Of a stretch of DNA of 64,000 bases, positions 1 through 9,064 are shown piece after piece; position 1 is the first letter of the stretch; each line of letters starts with the position of its first letter. Made by a program: the position numbers and the translations under genes. The stretch spans positions 1 through 64,000 of the forward strand of contig JAEUHK010000092.1 of NCBI GenBank assembly GCA_016795465.1. The letters run 5' to 3'. Below the pieces are notes generated by a model, which saw nothing but the letters and a program-made list of their open reading frames with translations, had not been told where the DNA came from and ran no database searches. This stretch comes from Verrucomicrobiaceae bacterium. GTDB lineage: Bacteria > Verrucomicrobiota > Verrucomicrobiia > Verrucomicrobiales > Verrucomicrobiaceae.

Positions 1-2960
1 ATCACGTCGGTGAAGTCATCCCACACGAAATGCGGCAGCAGGAAGCGATCGTGCAGATCGGTGCCCCAGCGCACTAGATTCTGCTCATACGGCTTGTTCC
101 AAAATCTCGCGATGGCGGCACGGAGCAGCAGATGCTGCGCGAGGCTCATCTCGGCATGCGGCGGCATTTCAAAGGAGCGCAACTCGACGAGGCCGAGGCG
201 CCCGGTGCTGCTGCTGGGGTCAAACATCTTGTCGATGCAGAACTCCGTGCGGTGCGTGTTGCCCGTGGCATCACAGAGGATGTTGCGGAAGATGCGATCG
301 ACGAGCCAGGGCGGCGGCGTGCCGGCCTTGTCGGTTTGTTTCTTCAACTCGCGGAAGGCCAGTTCGAGCTCGAACAGCGCGTCATTGCGTGCCTCATCGA
401 CACGCGGGCACTGGCTGGTGGGGCCGATGAAGAGACCGCTGAAGAGGTAGCTGAGGCTCGGATGGTTGTGCCAGTAGCCGAGCAGTGATTTGAGCAAATC
501 CGGGCGGCGCAGGAAGGGCGAGTCCTTCGGTCGCTCGCCGCCGATGACGATGTGATTGCCACCACCGGTGCCGGTGTGGCGTCCATCGACCATGAATTTC
601 TCCGTGCCCAGCCGTGTGAGCCGTGCCTCCTCGTAAAGTGTCTTCGTGTTGTGCACGAGCTCGTCCCATTGCTTCACGGGATGCATGTTCACCTCGATCA
701 CCCCGGGATCAGGCGTGACCTTGATCACCTGAAGGCGCGGATCATACGGCGGTGGCGTGCCTTCGACGATGACAGGCATTTTCAAAGCGGCCGCGACATC
801 TTCGACAGCCGCGACGAGATCGAGATAGTCCTCCGTGGAGACCACCGGCGGCATGAAGACATGCAGGCGGCCGTTGCGCGGCTCAAAACAGATCGCGGTG
901 CGGATGATCCAGCTCGCGGATTCCTGCGGCATCGGGAAGCGCGACTTCAAATCGCCGAACGCATCATCATCGCGGCTCAGATCGGGCGGCAGCGGCTCGA
1001 TCTTGCGGCGTTCCGGCTTGCCCTGGCCGCCGTATTGGCCGGTGATGTAGTTGGAAGCCGCGGCGGATGGTTTCGGCGGAGCCTCCATGCCGTCCAGCCA
1101 ATCGGCGACGGCGCGGAGGAAGTGCTGGCGGTTCTCCGGACGCTCCGGCAGGTCTGGCCAGTCGCTCATCGCATCGGTGGGATAGATCCACGGGTAATCG
1201 GTGGCCGCCACCCACGGCAAGCTGTCGAGCGGCAGGCGCAGGCCCATCGGCGAATCGCCGGGGATGAGATACATCGTGTCGTCACGCACGAACCACGGAC
1301 CGCTCTGCCAGCGCATCTCGCTGCCGATTTGATTGCGCTCCAGCGGCAAAACGAAGCCGGTCACCTTGTCGAGTCCCTGCTCGAAGATGCGGGCGAGACG
1401 CTCGCGCTCGAAGGGATCTTTGAGGTTTGACTTCAGCGGATCGACATTCACCGGCAGGCGCTTCTCCTTCCAAAGGTAGTAGAAGGCATCTTCATAGGCC
1501 GCTTTGAGCCATTTCGGATCGACGCCGAGCGCGGCACTCAACGCGAGGCCGAAGCGATAGGCCTCATTCTCCGTGTGACCATAGCTGCGCGACTCATCGG
1601 CGATGAGCGAGTCATCCGTCCACACCGGCGCACCATCCTTGCGCCAGTAGCAGCCGAGTGCCCAGCGTGGCAATTGCTCGCCCGGATACCATTTGCCCTG
1701 GCCGTAGTGCAGCAGGCCGCCTTGCCCAAATTGATGGCGCAGGCGCTTGATGAGCTCGCCGCTCAGGAGGCGCTTCTTCGGACCCACGGCGGCGGTGTTC
1801 CACTCCTCGCCGTCCATGTCGTCGATGCTCACAAAGGTCGGCTCGCCGCCCATCGTCATGCGCACATCGCCTTTGATGAGATCGCCGTCGATCTTCAGGC
1901 CCAGTTTTTCGATCTCCGCCCATTGCTCAGGCGTGTAGGGCTTCGTCACACGCGGCGATTCAAAGATGCGCGTGATCTTCATCTCGTGCTCGAACTCCAC
2001 CTCGCACTTGTCCAGTGCGCCGGTGATCGGCGCCGCACTCGTCGGGTCCGGCGTGGCGGCCAGCGGCAGATGCCCCTCGCCCGCGAGCAGGCCCGAGGTC
2101 GGATCGAGGCCCACCCAGCCGGCGCCGGGCAGATACACCTCGCACCATGCGTGCAGGTCCGTGAAGTCCACCTCCGTGCCGCTGGGGCCATCGAGCGATT
2201 TCACATCCGGCTTTAACTGGATCAGATAACCGCTCACGAAGCGCGAGGCCATGCCGAGATGGCGGAAGAGCTGGCAGAGCAGCCACGCGGAGTCACGGCA
2301 CGAGCCGCTGCCAAGCTCCAGCGTCTCCTCCGGCGTCTGCACGCCCGGTTCGAGACGGATGGTGTAGCTGATGTCCTTCCAGAGCAGTTGATTGATCGCC
2401 ACGAGGAAGTCGATCGTGCGCGGCCGAGGGTCGCTTTTGTCCTTCGCGGCCGTCACCACGCCTGTTTCGGGCAAAACGCCATGCACATGCGTGTCCGTCG
2501 TCTCCGAGTGCGGAGTGCTCGCATGTGGCAGGTGGGTGTTTTTGAGCAAATCACGCCGGATGCCGCGCAGATACTCGCCCAGCGCCGGCGTGAGCGGCAG
2601 CTTGCGATGATACGGCTCCAGCTCGTGAGCCAGCACTGGGTCGTATTTGAAGGGCACCCGCTCCGCCTCCGGCTCCAGGAAGAAGTCGAAAGGATTGTAC
2701 ACCGCCATCTCCGCCACCAAGTCCACCTCCACGCGGAATTCGGTGGTCTTCTCCGGAAACACCAGTCGCGCGAGGTAGTTCGCCTGCGGGTCCTGCTGCC
2801 AGTTGATGAAATGCTGCCCCGGCGTGACCTTCAGCGAGTAGCTTAGCACCGGCGTGCGGCAGTGCGGCGCCGGCCTCAGCCGGATCACTTGCGGCCCTAA
2901 CGAGATAGGCCGGTCGTATTGATACGTGGTGACATGGCGGAGGGCGACGTGGATGGACAT
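1..2960 (-). CDS. Transglutaminase-like/DUF2126 protein, 3' end outside the window
   Basis: The reading frame is open on the minus strand from the ATG at 2960 to the window edge, giving 986 codons with no stop. The N-terminal part is a bacterial transglutaminase-like module (N-terminal region about 1-130, core about 180-290). The catalytic triad is visible: C221 in GSCRD, H270 in LHAWCEVYLPG and D286 in GLDPTSG. From about residue 320 it continues as the DUF2126 region (MTMGGEPTFVSIDD, later GRHTGTGGGNHIVIGG and GPTSQCPRVDEARND). This arrangement is known in large bacterial transglutaminase proteins of about 1100 residues, so roughly 100 residues are missing here. Family members are thought to act as cysteine proteases or amidases; the substrate is unknown. 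It has no signal peptide and is probably cytoplasmic. It lies 61 bp downstream of the M56 protease gene on the same strand. Confidence 0.9.
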   Translation of the reverse strand, partial: MSIHVALRHVTTYQYDRPISLGPQVIRLRPAPHCRTPVLSYSLKVTPGQHFINWQQDPQANYLARLVFPEKTTEFRVEVDLVAEMAVYNPFDFFLEPEAERVPFKYDPVLAHELEPYHRKLPLTPALGEYLRGIRRDLLKNTHLPHASTPHSETTDTHVHGVLPETGVVTAAKDKSDPRPRTIDFLVAINQLLWKDISYTIRLEPGVQTPEETLELGSGSCRDSAWLLCQLFRHLGMASRFVSGYLIQLKPDVKSLDGPSGTEVDFTDLHAWCEVYLPGAGWVGLDPTSGLLAGEGHLPLAATPDPTSAAPITGALDKCEVEFEHEMKITRIFESPRVTKPYTPEQWAEIEKLGLKIDGDLIKGDVRMTMGGEPTFVSIDDMDGEEWNTAAVGPKKRLLSGELIKRLRHQFGQGGLLHYGQGKWYPGEQLPRWALGCYWRKDGAPVWTDDSLIADESRSYGHTENEAYRFGLALSAALGVDPKWLKAAYEDAFYYLWKEKRLPVNVDPLKSNLKDPFERERLARIFEQGLDKVTGFVLPLERNQIGSEMRWQSGPWFVRDDTMYLIPGDSPMGLRLPLDSLPWVAATDYPWIYPTDAMSDWPDLPERPENRQHFLRAVADWLDGMEAPPKPSAAASNYITGQYGGQGKPERRKIEPLPPDLSRDDDAFGDLKSRFPMPQESASWIIRTAICFEPRNGRLHVFMPPVVSTEDYLDLVAAVEDVAAALKMPVIVEGTPPPYDPRLQVIKVTPDPGVIEVNMHPVKQWDELVHNTKTLYEEARLTRLGTEKFMVDGRHTGTGGGNHIVIGGERPKDSPFLRRPDLLKSLLGYWHNHPSLSYLFSGLFIGPTSQCPRVDEARNDALFELELAFRELKKQTDKAGTPPPWLVDRIFRNILCDATGNTHRTEFCIDKMFDPSSSTGRLGLVELRSFEMPPHAEMSLAQHLLLRAAIARFWNKPYEQNLVRWGTDLHDRFLLPHFVWDDFTDV

Positions 2961-3021
2961 GGGCTGGGCCTAAAGTCTAAAGCACAGCCCGTGCCAGCCC
3001 GCTGAGGCACAACAACCGTGA

Positions 3022-6000
3022 TTATTTCGCCTGGATACGCACTTCTTGCTCCTGGCGGGCGTTGTTTTGCACGCTCACCTGCCCGGAACGCTCCTCTTTT
3101 GTCTGAGGATCGGTCCACTTCACCTTGTAGCTGGTGGTGCCGTAGGTTTGATCGAGCTGATTGAGCAGGGTGACGCGACCTTCAGCATCTGTGATGACGC
3201 TGTGGCCCGGTATGCGCAGCTTTTTGTAGTTGGCATAGGCTTCCGTGTCCCGCGGCTCAATAGCATGGTCGCGGCTCATGAAAGCGGGAGACGTGTCCCC
3301 GGATGTCAGCACGGAAAGCGTGGCTCCAGCGGCAGGTTTGCCATCTGGCAGCAGCAGGCGCACGCGTCGCTCGACGGTCGGCGAGGTATCGATCGTCACC
3401 TCAATCGGAGAGGGCAGGCCAGCCGTCTTTACCGAAACGCTGCCGGCACTGCCGAAAGAGGAGACGGTGCTCCAGCCGGGGCCAAAACCCGTCAGCGAGA
3501 GACTGCCATCTGGAAGGGCGGGAAACTCAAACCGGCCGTCTCTGGCAACGGATGACCACGCATACCAGTAGGCCACGGGCGGTGTGCCGCGGGTGATGAC
3601 ATCTTTTTGGACCTCACCCCGCACGGTTACGGATGCGATGATCCAACCGTCTCCAGCATAGCTGGAGGGCAGGGCACGCAGGCGACCTTTCACGGCCATG
3701 CCGGTCATCAGACGCACTTTTTTCTCAAAGACCGCCTCCTGGTCTGTGGAGGCCTGTTGCGCAGCGGAAAAGTGGCGGGTGCCATCCTCTTTCACAGCCT
3801 GCATGATAAAACGATGCCCCAAGTCCACCAATGCCGCGCCCGTGGCTCGTGAGCCAGTGAACTTCTGCGCTGTGCCTGCGCCGCGGCCATGGGTGATGCT
3901 CCAGGAGGCATACGACGAGGCATTCTCCACTTCTGCGTCGATCTTGATCGTGGGCCACGAGTTCAGCCGGGTGATGGAGCTGGCGGCGCGAAAGGCGAAG
4001 TCATACTCCTCCAGTTTCAGATCGCCTAGGTTGTGCACGGCGCGGGCTGCATCCGGAGCTAGCGTAAAGGCCAGGGTGAGCCCGCTGTTGGGCGAGAAAG
4101 TGAGCTTCGGGTCCTTCGGAGTGACCCAGACGGTGCAGAGATAATCATCCGCAGGCATTTCCTTCGTCTCAAAACGACCGTCACCGCTGACTTCTGGATC
4201 GTCGGTGAGGCCGTCCTTGCCCATCGGTCGGAATCTCACATTCAAGCGATAGGCGCTGCTCGTGGCCGAACGCCCTCCAGGCAACACGATTCGTCCGCTG
4301 ATCGGACGCATTTTTTCAGGCGGCACCGGATCGTGCATGGGCCTCGCCGCCGGGATGCGGATGTCGAATGCCTTCTCTTCTCCGGGATCAAAAGTGCCGC
4401 GGCGCAGCGAAGTGGGTTTTCCATTCACCGTGACAAAGTCGATCGTGGAATGGGGAATGAGCCGCTCCAACTGATAGCGGCCCCGGGCATCCGTCCGCGT
4501 CTTGGCATGCATGCTGATCGAGAGCTGCTTCGAGGCGTCCCAGGCGCCATCGCGCCTGGTGGCAGTCAGCCTGAACTCGGTGTCCGGCATCGCCACGCCT
4601 TCCTCATTCGTCAGCGTGCCCTGCGCCCCCGCCCAGCGGTCCAGCTTGAGCGTGCCACCCGGCTCCCAATCAGCGATCTTCGCATACTGAAATCCCGCCG
4701 AAGGATGCTCCGCCACTACCCACTGCGCCTGCTCAGTGACGATGACCCGGCTGGAGAAAGCACCTGAGGCATCCGTTTTCAGCTCACCCATCCAGTAGCC
4801 TGCCGGGCTGGAGTAATAGCCAGTCTCGATGCTCTTGCGGGGCTGCAATCCTTCCGAGCGCAAATCAAAGTAGCGGCTGCAAAGGGTCAACACGGCCCCC
4901 TCGACGGGCTTCCCCTCCGAATCGGTGACTTTTCCGGTGATAAGCTTTTCCGCATCTAGGACGGTGTCGAGCGCCACGCCTCCTTTTTTCCAGTCGAAGA
5001 TCACCGGCCGCAACTCGAAGCCTGGTTCGTCGATGATGAGGGCGCACTTGTCCTTGTCATAGGCGGCGCGGATCACACGGAAGCGGCCCTCCGCATCTGT
5101 TCGCGCCCTGGATCTGCCCGTCATCAGGAAGGAGAGCGACACATCTGAGTCGAACACACTGCCCAGATAAACCGCCGCTCCAGCCACCGGCCTGCCATCT
5201 GCTCGGGCGGTCACGACGCCAGTCACCCAGCTCCCGGCAGTGCCCAACACCAGCCGGTGTTCTTTTTGATCCTTGCTGGAGAATCTGGGCAGCGGCTCAG
5301 CCGCAGCCACATACTCGGGATGGGCGGCTCGGAGCTGGAGGGCGTCTGTCTCAGGCACCTGCTCGAAGCGAAAACGCCCCGCGACATCGCTCATGGTCTT
5401 GCGCACCTCCGGATCCTCCACGTCACCGATGCGCAGAGAGCACGAGGCACCGGCCACCGGCCTGCCCTTGTCATCCACCACCACGCCGCTCACGACGCTG
5501 GAAGCGGAGACATCTGACGCTGCGGGAACTGCCGCGGCCGGTGCGGCGACCTGCGCAGGAGAGCGTGTCAGACCGGTGAAGGCGAGCAGCGCAAACGCCA
5601 GGAAGCCCAGGCTCCAGCGGGTGCGGCGGCGGCGAGCCACATCTGTCAGTGCCTCGATGCGGCGTTTCAGATCGTGCTTGTTCTCCGATATGCCCAGCAG
5701 TGTGGCGGAAAAGGACCACAGCAGCCAGCCGGCCATCGCCCGCTGCGCGAATCCCAGCAGCACCTCGCCAAAGCGATGTGCCTCCGCCGCATCAGCATAT
5801 TTCAAAGCCAGCGCATCCGCCGCCATCTCCGCCTCCACACGCATCCGCCGCGCCGCCCACCAGGCAAGCGGATTGAACCAATGCACCGCCACGACCAGCG
5901 ATGCCACCGCCTGGGCCCACAAATCCCGCCTCCTCAAATGCGCCACCTCATGCAGAAAGATCAGCTTCAGCTCGCTCGCATCACACTTCTCCGCCACCTC

Positions 6001-6621
6001 CCGCGGCAGCAGGATCACCGGCCGGAGCAGCCCCAGCACGGCAGGCGACCGCACGACGCCCGTCACCCAAAGGCGCGGCCTTCTCATGCCCGCCAGAGCG
6101 GCGGCATGCCCCAAAATTTCCGCCACACGCGGCCCTGGTTTTTCATGATCCCGCCGCAACCGCCAGAGCAGGCGCAAATGCAGCCCCAGCATGATTCCCA
6201 GCATGGCCACAGCGCCTGTCAGCCAGACAGTTGCCAGCTTTTCATTCAATGTCCATGCCGGCGCTTGAGGTGCCATCATCTCAGGCTTCGCCACCGCCAT
6301 GTGGGCTTCGCCCTCTTCCTCCATCGCGTCAGCCATCACGAGTTCCTCGCCGCTCATCACAGCAGGCGCCTCCATCGGCTGCGCTTTGATCATATGATCG
6401 CGATCAAACCAGCGCATGATCGACCAGCGGGACTCGCCCATGTCTGGAACGGCAAAGCGCACCAGCACCAGCAGCCACAGCAAATGCCGCCAGCCAGGGG
6501 AGAAATGCCGCCGAAGCGGAAGGATGATAACGCTGGCAGCCAAGGCGAAAAGCACCCCTTTCCATGAAAGGACAGCTACAGCTTGCAGGCAAGCATCGAG
6601 GGATGGAATGAGTGTGTTCAT
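3022..6621 (-). CDS. BlaR1-type M56 membrane metallopeptidase with long Ig-like C-terminal tail
   Basis: This 1199-residue protein starts with membrane segments (about 15-35, 45-60, 130-150) and an M56 peptidase domain. The zinc motif HEVAH is at 224-228, with the downstream acidic ligand region EAEMAADAL near 263-271. A further membrane segment near 340-355 precedes a long extracytoplasmic tail from about residue 370. The tail contains at least four carboxypeptidase-regulatory-like (CarboxypepD_reg) beta-sandwich units, seen as recurring GxVxDxxGRPVAGA motifs. In BlaR1/MecR1 the protease cleaves the BlaI/MecI repressor after the extracellular part senses a ligand. Here the penicillin-binding sensor is absent and replaced by the Ig-like tail, so the signal is probably not a beta-lactam. 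The gene follows the BlaI-type gene by 7 bp, so the two are one operon. Confidence 0.88.
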   Translation of the reverse strand: MNTLIPSLDACLQAVAVLSWKGVLFALAASVIILPLRRHFSPGWRHLLWLLVLVRFAVPDMGESRWSIMRWFDRDHMIKAQPMEAPAVMSGEELVMADAMEEEGEAHMAVAKPEMMAPQAPAWTLNEKLATVWLTGAVAMLGIMLGLHLRLLWRLRRDHEKPGPRVAEILGHAAALAGMRRPRLWVTGVVRSPAVLGLLRPVILLPREVAEKCDASELKLIFLHEVAHLRRRDLWAQAVASLVVAVHWFNPLAWWAARRMRVEAEMAADALALKYADAAEAHRFGEVLLGFAQRAMAGWLLWSFSATLLGISENKHDLKRRIEALTDVARRRRTRWSLGFLAFALLAFTGLTRSPAQVAAPAAAVPAASDVSASSVVSGVVVDDKGRPVAGASCSLRIGDVEDPEVRKTMSDVAGRFRFEQVPETDALQLRAAHPEYVAAAEPLPRFSSKDQKEHRLVLGTAGSWVTGVVTARADGRPVAGAAVYLGSVFDSDVSLSFLMTGRSRARTDAEGRFRVIRAAYDKDKCALIIDEPGFELRPVIFDWKKGGVALDTVLDAEKLITGKVTDSEGKPVEGAVLTLCSRYFDLRSEGLQPRKSIETGYYSSPAGYWMGELKTDASGAFSSRVIVTEQAQWVVAEHPSAGFQYAKIADWEPGGTLKLDRWAGAQGTLTNEEGVAMPDTEFRLTATRRDGAWDASKQLSISMHAKTRTDARGRYQLERLIPHSTIDFVTVNGKPTSLRRGTFDPGEEKAFDIRIPAARPMHDPVPPEKMRPISGRIVLPGGRSATSSAYRLNVRFRPMGKDGLTDDPEVSGDGRFETKEMPADDYLCTVWVTPKDPKLTFSPNSGLTLAFTLAPDAARAVHNLGDLKLEEYDFAFRAASSITRLNSWPTIKIDAEVENASSYASWSITHGRGAGTAQKFTGSRATGAALVDLGHRFIMQAVKEDGTRHFSAAQQASTDQEAVFEKKVRLMTGMAVKGRLRALPSSYAGDGWIIASVTVRGEVQKDVITRGTPPVAYWYAWSSVARDGRFEFPALPDGSLSLTGFGPGWSTVSSFGSAGSVSVKTAGLPSPIEVTIDTSPTVERRVRLLLPDGKPAAGATLSVLTSGDTSPAFMSRDHAIEPRDTEAYANYKKLRIPGHSVITDAEGRVTLLNQLDQTYGTTSYKVKWTDPQTKEERSGQVSVQNNARQEQEVRIQAK

Positions 6622-6628
6622 AGGAAGT

Positions 6629-7045
6629 TCATGCTTGGGGTTTGATCTCGTCCAGCAGGGCTTTCAGCTCGGCGATGTCCTCGGTTGTCAGCGAATGATG
6701 CTCCGCCATGTGTGCCACCAGAGGCTGCAAAGCGCCGCCGAACAGCCGGTTCAAAAAACTCCGTGTCTCATCCGCCACACACGCAGATCGCTCGACCTCC
6801 GGCGTGTAAAGGAAGCGGTTGCCCTGCGGCTCCGTCGCCAGTGCGCCCTTCGCTGTCAGGCGCGAAAGGAGTGTCAGCACCGTGGCACGCTGCCAGCCTT
6901 TCTGCTGCTCCAGCAGTCCCGCGATCTCCTGCGAGGTACGCGGAGCCTTCTCCCACAGCAGCTCCATCACCTCCCACTCCGCCTCCGTGATGGCCACGGA
7001 CGCGGCTGATGGCTTTCTCGATTTAGCCGTTTGTTTTTTGCTCAT
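6629..7045 (-). CDS. BlaI/MecI/CopY-family transcriptional repressor
   Basis: The 138-residue protein has the Penicillinase_R winged helix at about 18-90, including ITEAEWEVMELLWEK and the recognition region WQRATVLTLLSRLTAKG. A dimerisation helix region follows (AEHHSLTTEDIAELKALLDEI). The usual length is 120-135 residues. The ATG at 7045 was chosen because it gives the family-length protein; the frame stays open upstream to an ATG at 7132, but that extension would run through the operator and has no family-like sequence. It is expected to repress its own promoter and the downstream M56 gene, and to be inactivated by that protease. A paired operator lies directly upstream of the chosen start. 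Confidence 0.88.
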   Translation of the reverse strand: MSKKQTAKSRKPSAASVAITEAEWEVMELLWEKAPRTSQEIAGLLEQQKGWQRATVLTLLSRLTAKGALATEPQGNRFLYTPEVERSACVADETRSFLNRLFGGALQPLVAHMAEHHSLTTEDIAELKALLDEIKPQA

Positions 7046-7083
7046 GTTTACAAATGTAGTCAAACATGATGACATTTGTAAAC
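7046..7083 (-). promoter_or_regulatory. BlaI-type double operator overlapping the blaI promoter
   Basis: Two arms, GTTTACAAATGT at 7046-7057 and its exact complement ACATTTGTAAAC at 7072-7083, are separated by 14 bp. Each arm lies over a TACAnnTGTA-type dyad (7049-7058 perfect, 7071-7080 one mismatch), the known BlaI/MecI operator form; the dyad centres are 22 bp apart, about two helical turns. On the minus strand TTTACA (7077-7082), a 17-bp spacer and CTACAT (7054-7059) make a plausible sigma-70-type promoter whose two hexamers lie inside the two dyads. Only 8 bases separate the -10 from the ATG. Confidence 0.8.
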
Positions 7084-7192
7084 AGAAATTTTCCACAGCT
7101 ATGCTTTGCCTGGTTTCTTCACACATGCGCACATGTCGCCAGCCTAGAATCCAGTCTTGTCACCCGGCGGCAAACCTGAAACACTCCCCACC

Positions 7193-9013
7193 ATGCTCCG
7201 TCGTGCCTTTTTCGCTATCTTGCTGCCATTGACCCTCCGCGCGGCGGAGGATCCGTCACCCAAGCTCGATTTGAAGCCCGAGGTGCTCCATCCGCTCCTC
7301 GTGCGCACCGCGCAGCGCATCCAGGAGAAGTTTCAGCGCATCCACCCGGAGGCGTCGGGGCTGGTCCAGACCGTTGAGGAGATCCTGGCGATGCCGGTGC
7401 CGGAGAAAAAGGACAACCCGGACGATTCCGCCGCCCGGATCGGCGCGCGCATGGAGCTGATGACCGCCACCTTCGGCTATGGCGTGAATCTCGGCGGCAT
7501 CCACGGTTACATCTTCGACAACAGTGAAATCGGCCACCAGCAGACCTACCACGATCTGGAGCTCGAAACAGCCACCGGTGCCGCGGAGGTACGCCGCTGG
7601 CTGGAGATGAAATTCCGCGCCGAAAAGCTCGAGTGGAAGGACAAGACGGCGATGTGCGGCCAGCGCGCCATCAGCACGGCTCGTGCCCTCGTCTCCCGCG
7701 AGCCGAAGAACGCCGAGGCGCACAGCCTGCTCGCCTTCGCGCTCGACTGGGAGGATGAGTCGGCCTCCGAAACGCTCGCCAGCCTGCAGACCGCTCTCAA
7801 GCTCGATCCCAAATGCGCTCTTGCCCGCCAGATGATGCTCGACCGCCGCGCGGACAAGGCCGCAGAGGCCGCCGCGCACCGCCGGGAGTATCGTCTCGAT
7901 GAAAAAGCGCCGAAGACCGCGGAGCGGGCGCTTTATGACCGCCCGCTGGACGAGGCCGAACTGCTCGCATTCACCCGCACCACGGAGGCCCTGCGAGCCG
8001 AGGCGGCCCGCACTCTCGCGAATGCCTATGAGCAGCGTGACCTGGCTGCCTACCTGCGCACGCTCAGCACCGGCATGAGCATCGAGAATCACCTCACCCT
8101 CGCTGCCCGCTCCCGCCAGCGTGATCCCACACAAAGCTTTGAGGCCTTCTCCATGCAAAACATGGCGCTCTACCTGCCCCGATTGTTCGCCTTGCTCGAC
8201 GATGAAAAGCGCGCCCGTGGTGCCATCGAGCTCGCCTCCGGCAATGGCGAGGCGCTCGGCACCCTCGTCATCCTCGGTGTGATCGGCCGCATGAACCACC
8301 TCATGCGCAGCGCGGCCGGCGCCTCCGCTGTGACGGACGACATGCTCTTCATCCCTGGTCTTCAGGAGCAGATCGTCCGCCTCGCTCGCGAGGGTGAGGG
8401 AAAACACGCCGCACGCGCCTGCGAGGCCGTCTGCCTCGTCGAAATGATGCGTGCCATGGTCGGCATGCAGCCCCGGCACCAGGATCTCGTTTTGCGAATC
8501 ATTGAACTCGATCCCTTCCGCCACCGCACCCTCCAGAATCTGCTGGCTGCCTGCATGGCGGCCGAAAACACCAAAACCGCCGCCACAGCCATCACGCGAA
8601 TGCAGCTTGCCGTGCTGCCCTGCCTGCTCACCCGCCGCCAGAGCGCCGCCGCCGCGGCCAGCCTGCACGACTGGGACACCGCCCACCGGCTGCTGGATTC
8701 CTGTGACAAAGAAAATCCCGGTGATCTCATGGTCCTCAGCCAGCGTGTGGCCACCACCCTGCGCCAGAGCCAGAGCCGCGCCGCCGTCAAAAAAGCTGCT
8801 CTTCTTTACGGCGGCATCACCCCTGACACCATCCTCGAAAAGACCGCCGCCCTCGAAACGGGTGACCGCCAGCAGTTTCTCGAAAACTTCCTCCTCCACC
8901 TCGTCCTCAAACAAGATCGCGAGGCCGCCGCGGAACTCCTCACCAAGCTCCTCAACGAGAAGGTGCTGGACGAAAGCACCGCGGACGAATTGAGGAAATG
9001 GTTCTCTAAATAG
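7193..9013 (+). CDS. Exported TPR-containing protein of unknown function
   Basis: This 606-residue protein starts with a short signal peptide (MLRRAFFAILLPLTLRAAE). The ATG at 7193 is preferred to the upstream in-frame ATG at 7157 because it places the signal peptide at the N-terminus. The chain is mostly helical and alanine-rich. A TPR-like pair is visible around residues 155-215 (ALVSREPKNAEAHSLLAFAL, then LQTALKLDPKCALARQMML), and more degenerate helical repeats continue to the C-terminus. No enzymatic motif is seen. It is divergent from the blaI operon and may be an independent unit. The opposite strand also carries a long open frame here, but that frame lacks a signal peptide or any recognisable domain and is taken as a shadow. 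Confidence 0.75.
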   Translation: MLRRAFFAILLPLTLRAAEDPSPKLDLKPEVLHPLLVRTAQRIQEKFQRIHPEASGLVQTVEEILAMPVPEKKDNPDDSAARIGARMELMTATFGYGVNLGGIHGYIFDNSEIGHQQTYHDLELETATGAAEVRRWLEMKFRAEKLEWKDKTAMCGQRAISTARALVSREPKNAEAHSLLAFALDWEDESASETLASLQTALKLDPKCALARQMMLDRRADKAAEAAAHRREYRLDEKAPKTAERALYDRPLDEAELLAFTRTTEALRAEAARTLANAYEQRDLAAYLRTLSTGMSIENHLTLAARSRQRDPTQSFEAFSMQNMALYLPRLFALLDDEKRARGAIELASGNGEALGTLVILGVIGRMNHLMRSAAGASAVTDDMLFIPGLQEQIVRLAREGEGKHAARACEAVCLVEMMRAMVGMQPRHQDLVLRIIELDPFRHRTLQNLLAACMAAENTKTAATAITRMQLAVLPCLLTRRQSAAAAASLHDWDTAHRLLDSCDKENPGDLMVLSQRVATTLRQSQSRAAVKKAALLYGGITPDTILEKTAALETGDRQQFLENFLLHLVLKQDREAAAELLTKLLNEKVLDESTADELRKWFSK

Positions 9014-9064
9014 GGCTTGTTCGCTGTCTGTCAGCGTCAAGCTTGGCAACTACATCGACATTGC

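Noticed and set aside
552..1430. Plus-strand frame of 292 codons inside the transglutaminase gene
   Set aside because: The minus strand is open over the whole 2960 bp and shows the catalytic triad and DUF2126 motifs.
3022..7045. Beta-lactam resistance operon (blaR1-blaI)
   Set aside because: No beta-lactamase gene and no penicillin-binding sensor domain; only the regulatory architecture is shared.
7256..9049. Long open frame (597 codons) on the minus strand opposite the TPR gene
   Set aside because: No signal peptide, domain or good start; it mirrors a G+C-rich coding frame whose plus strand has a signal peptide and TPR motifs.
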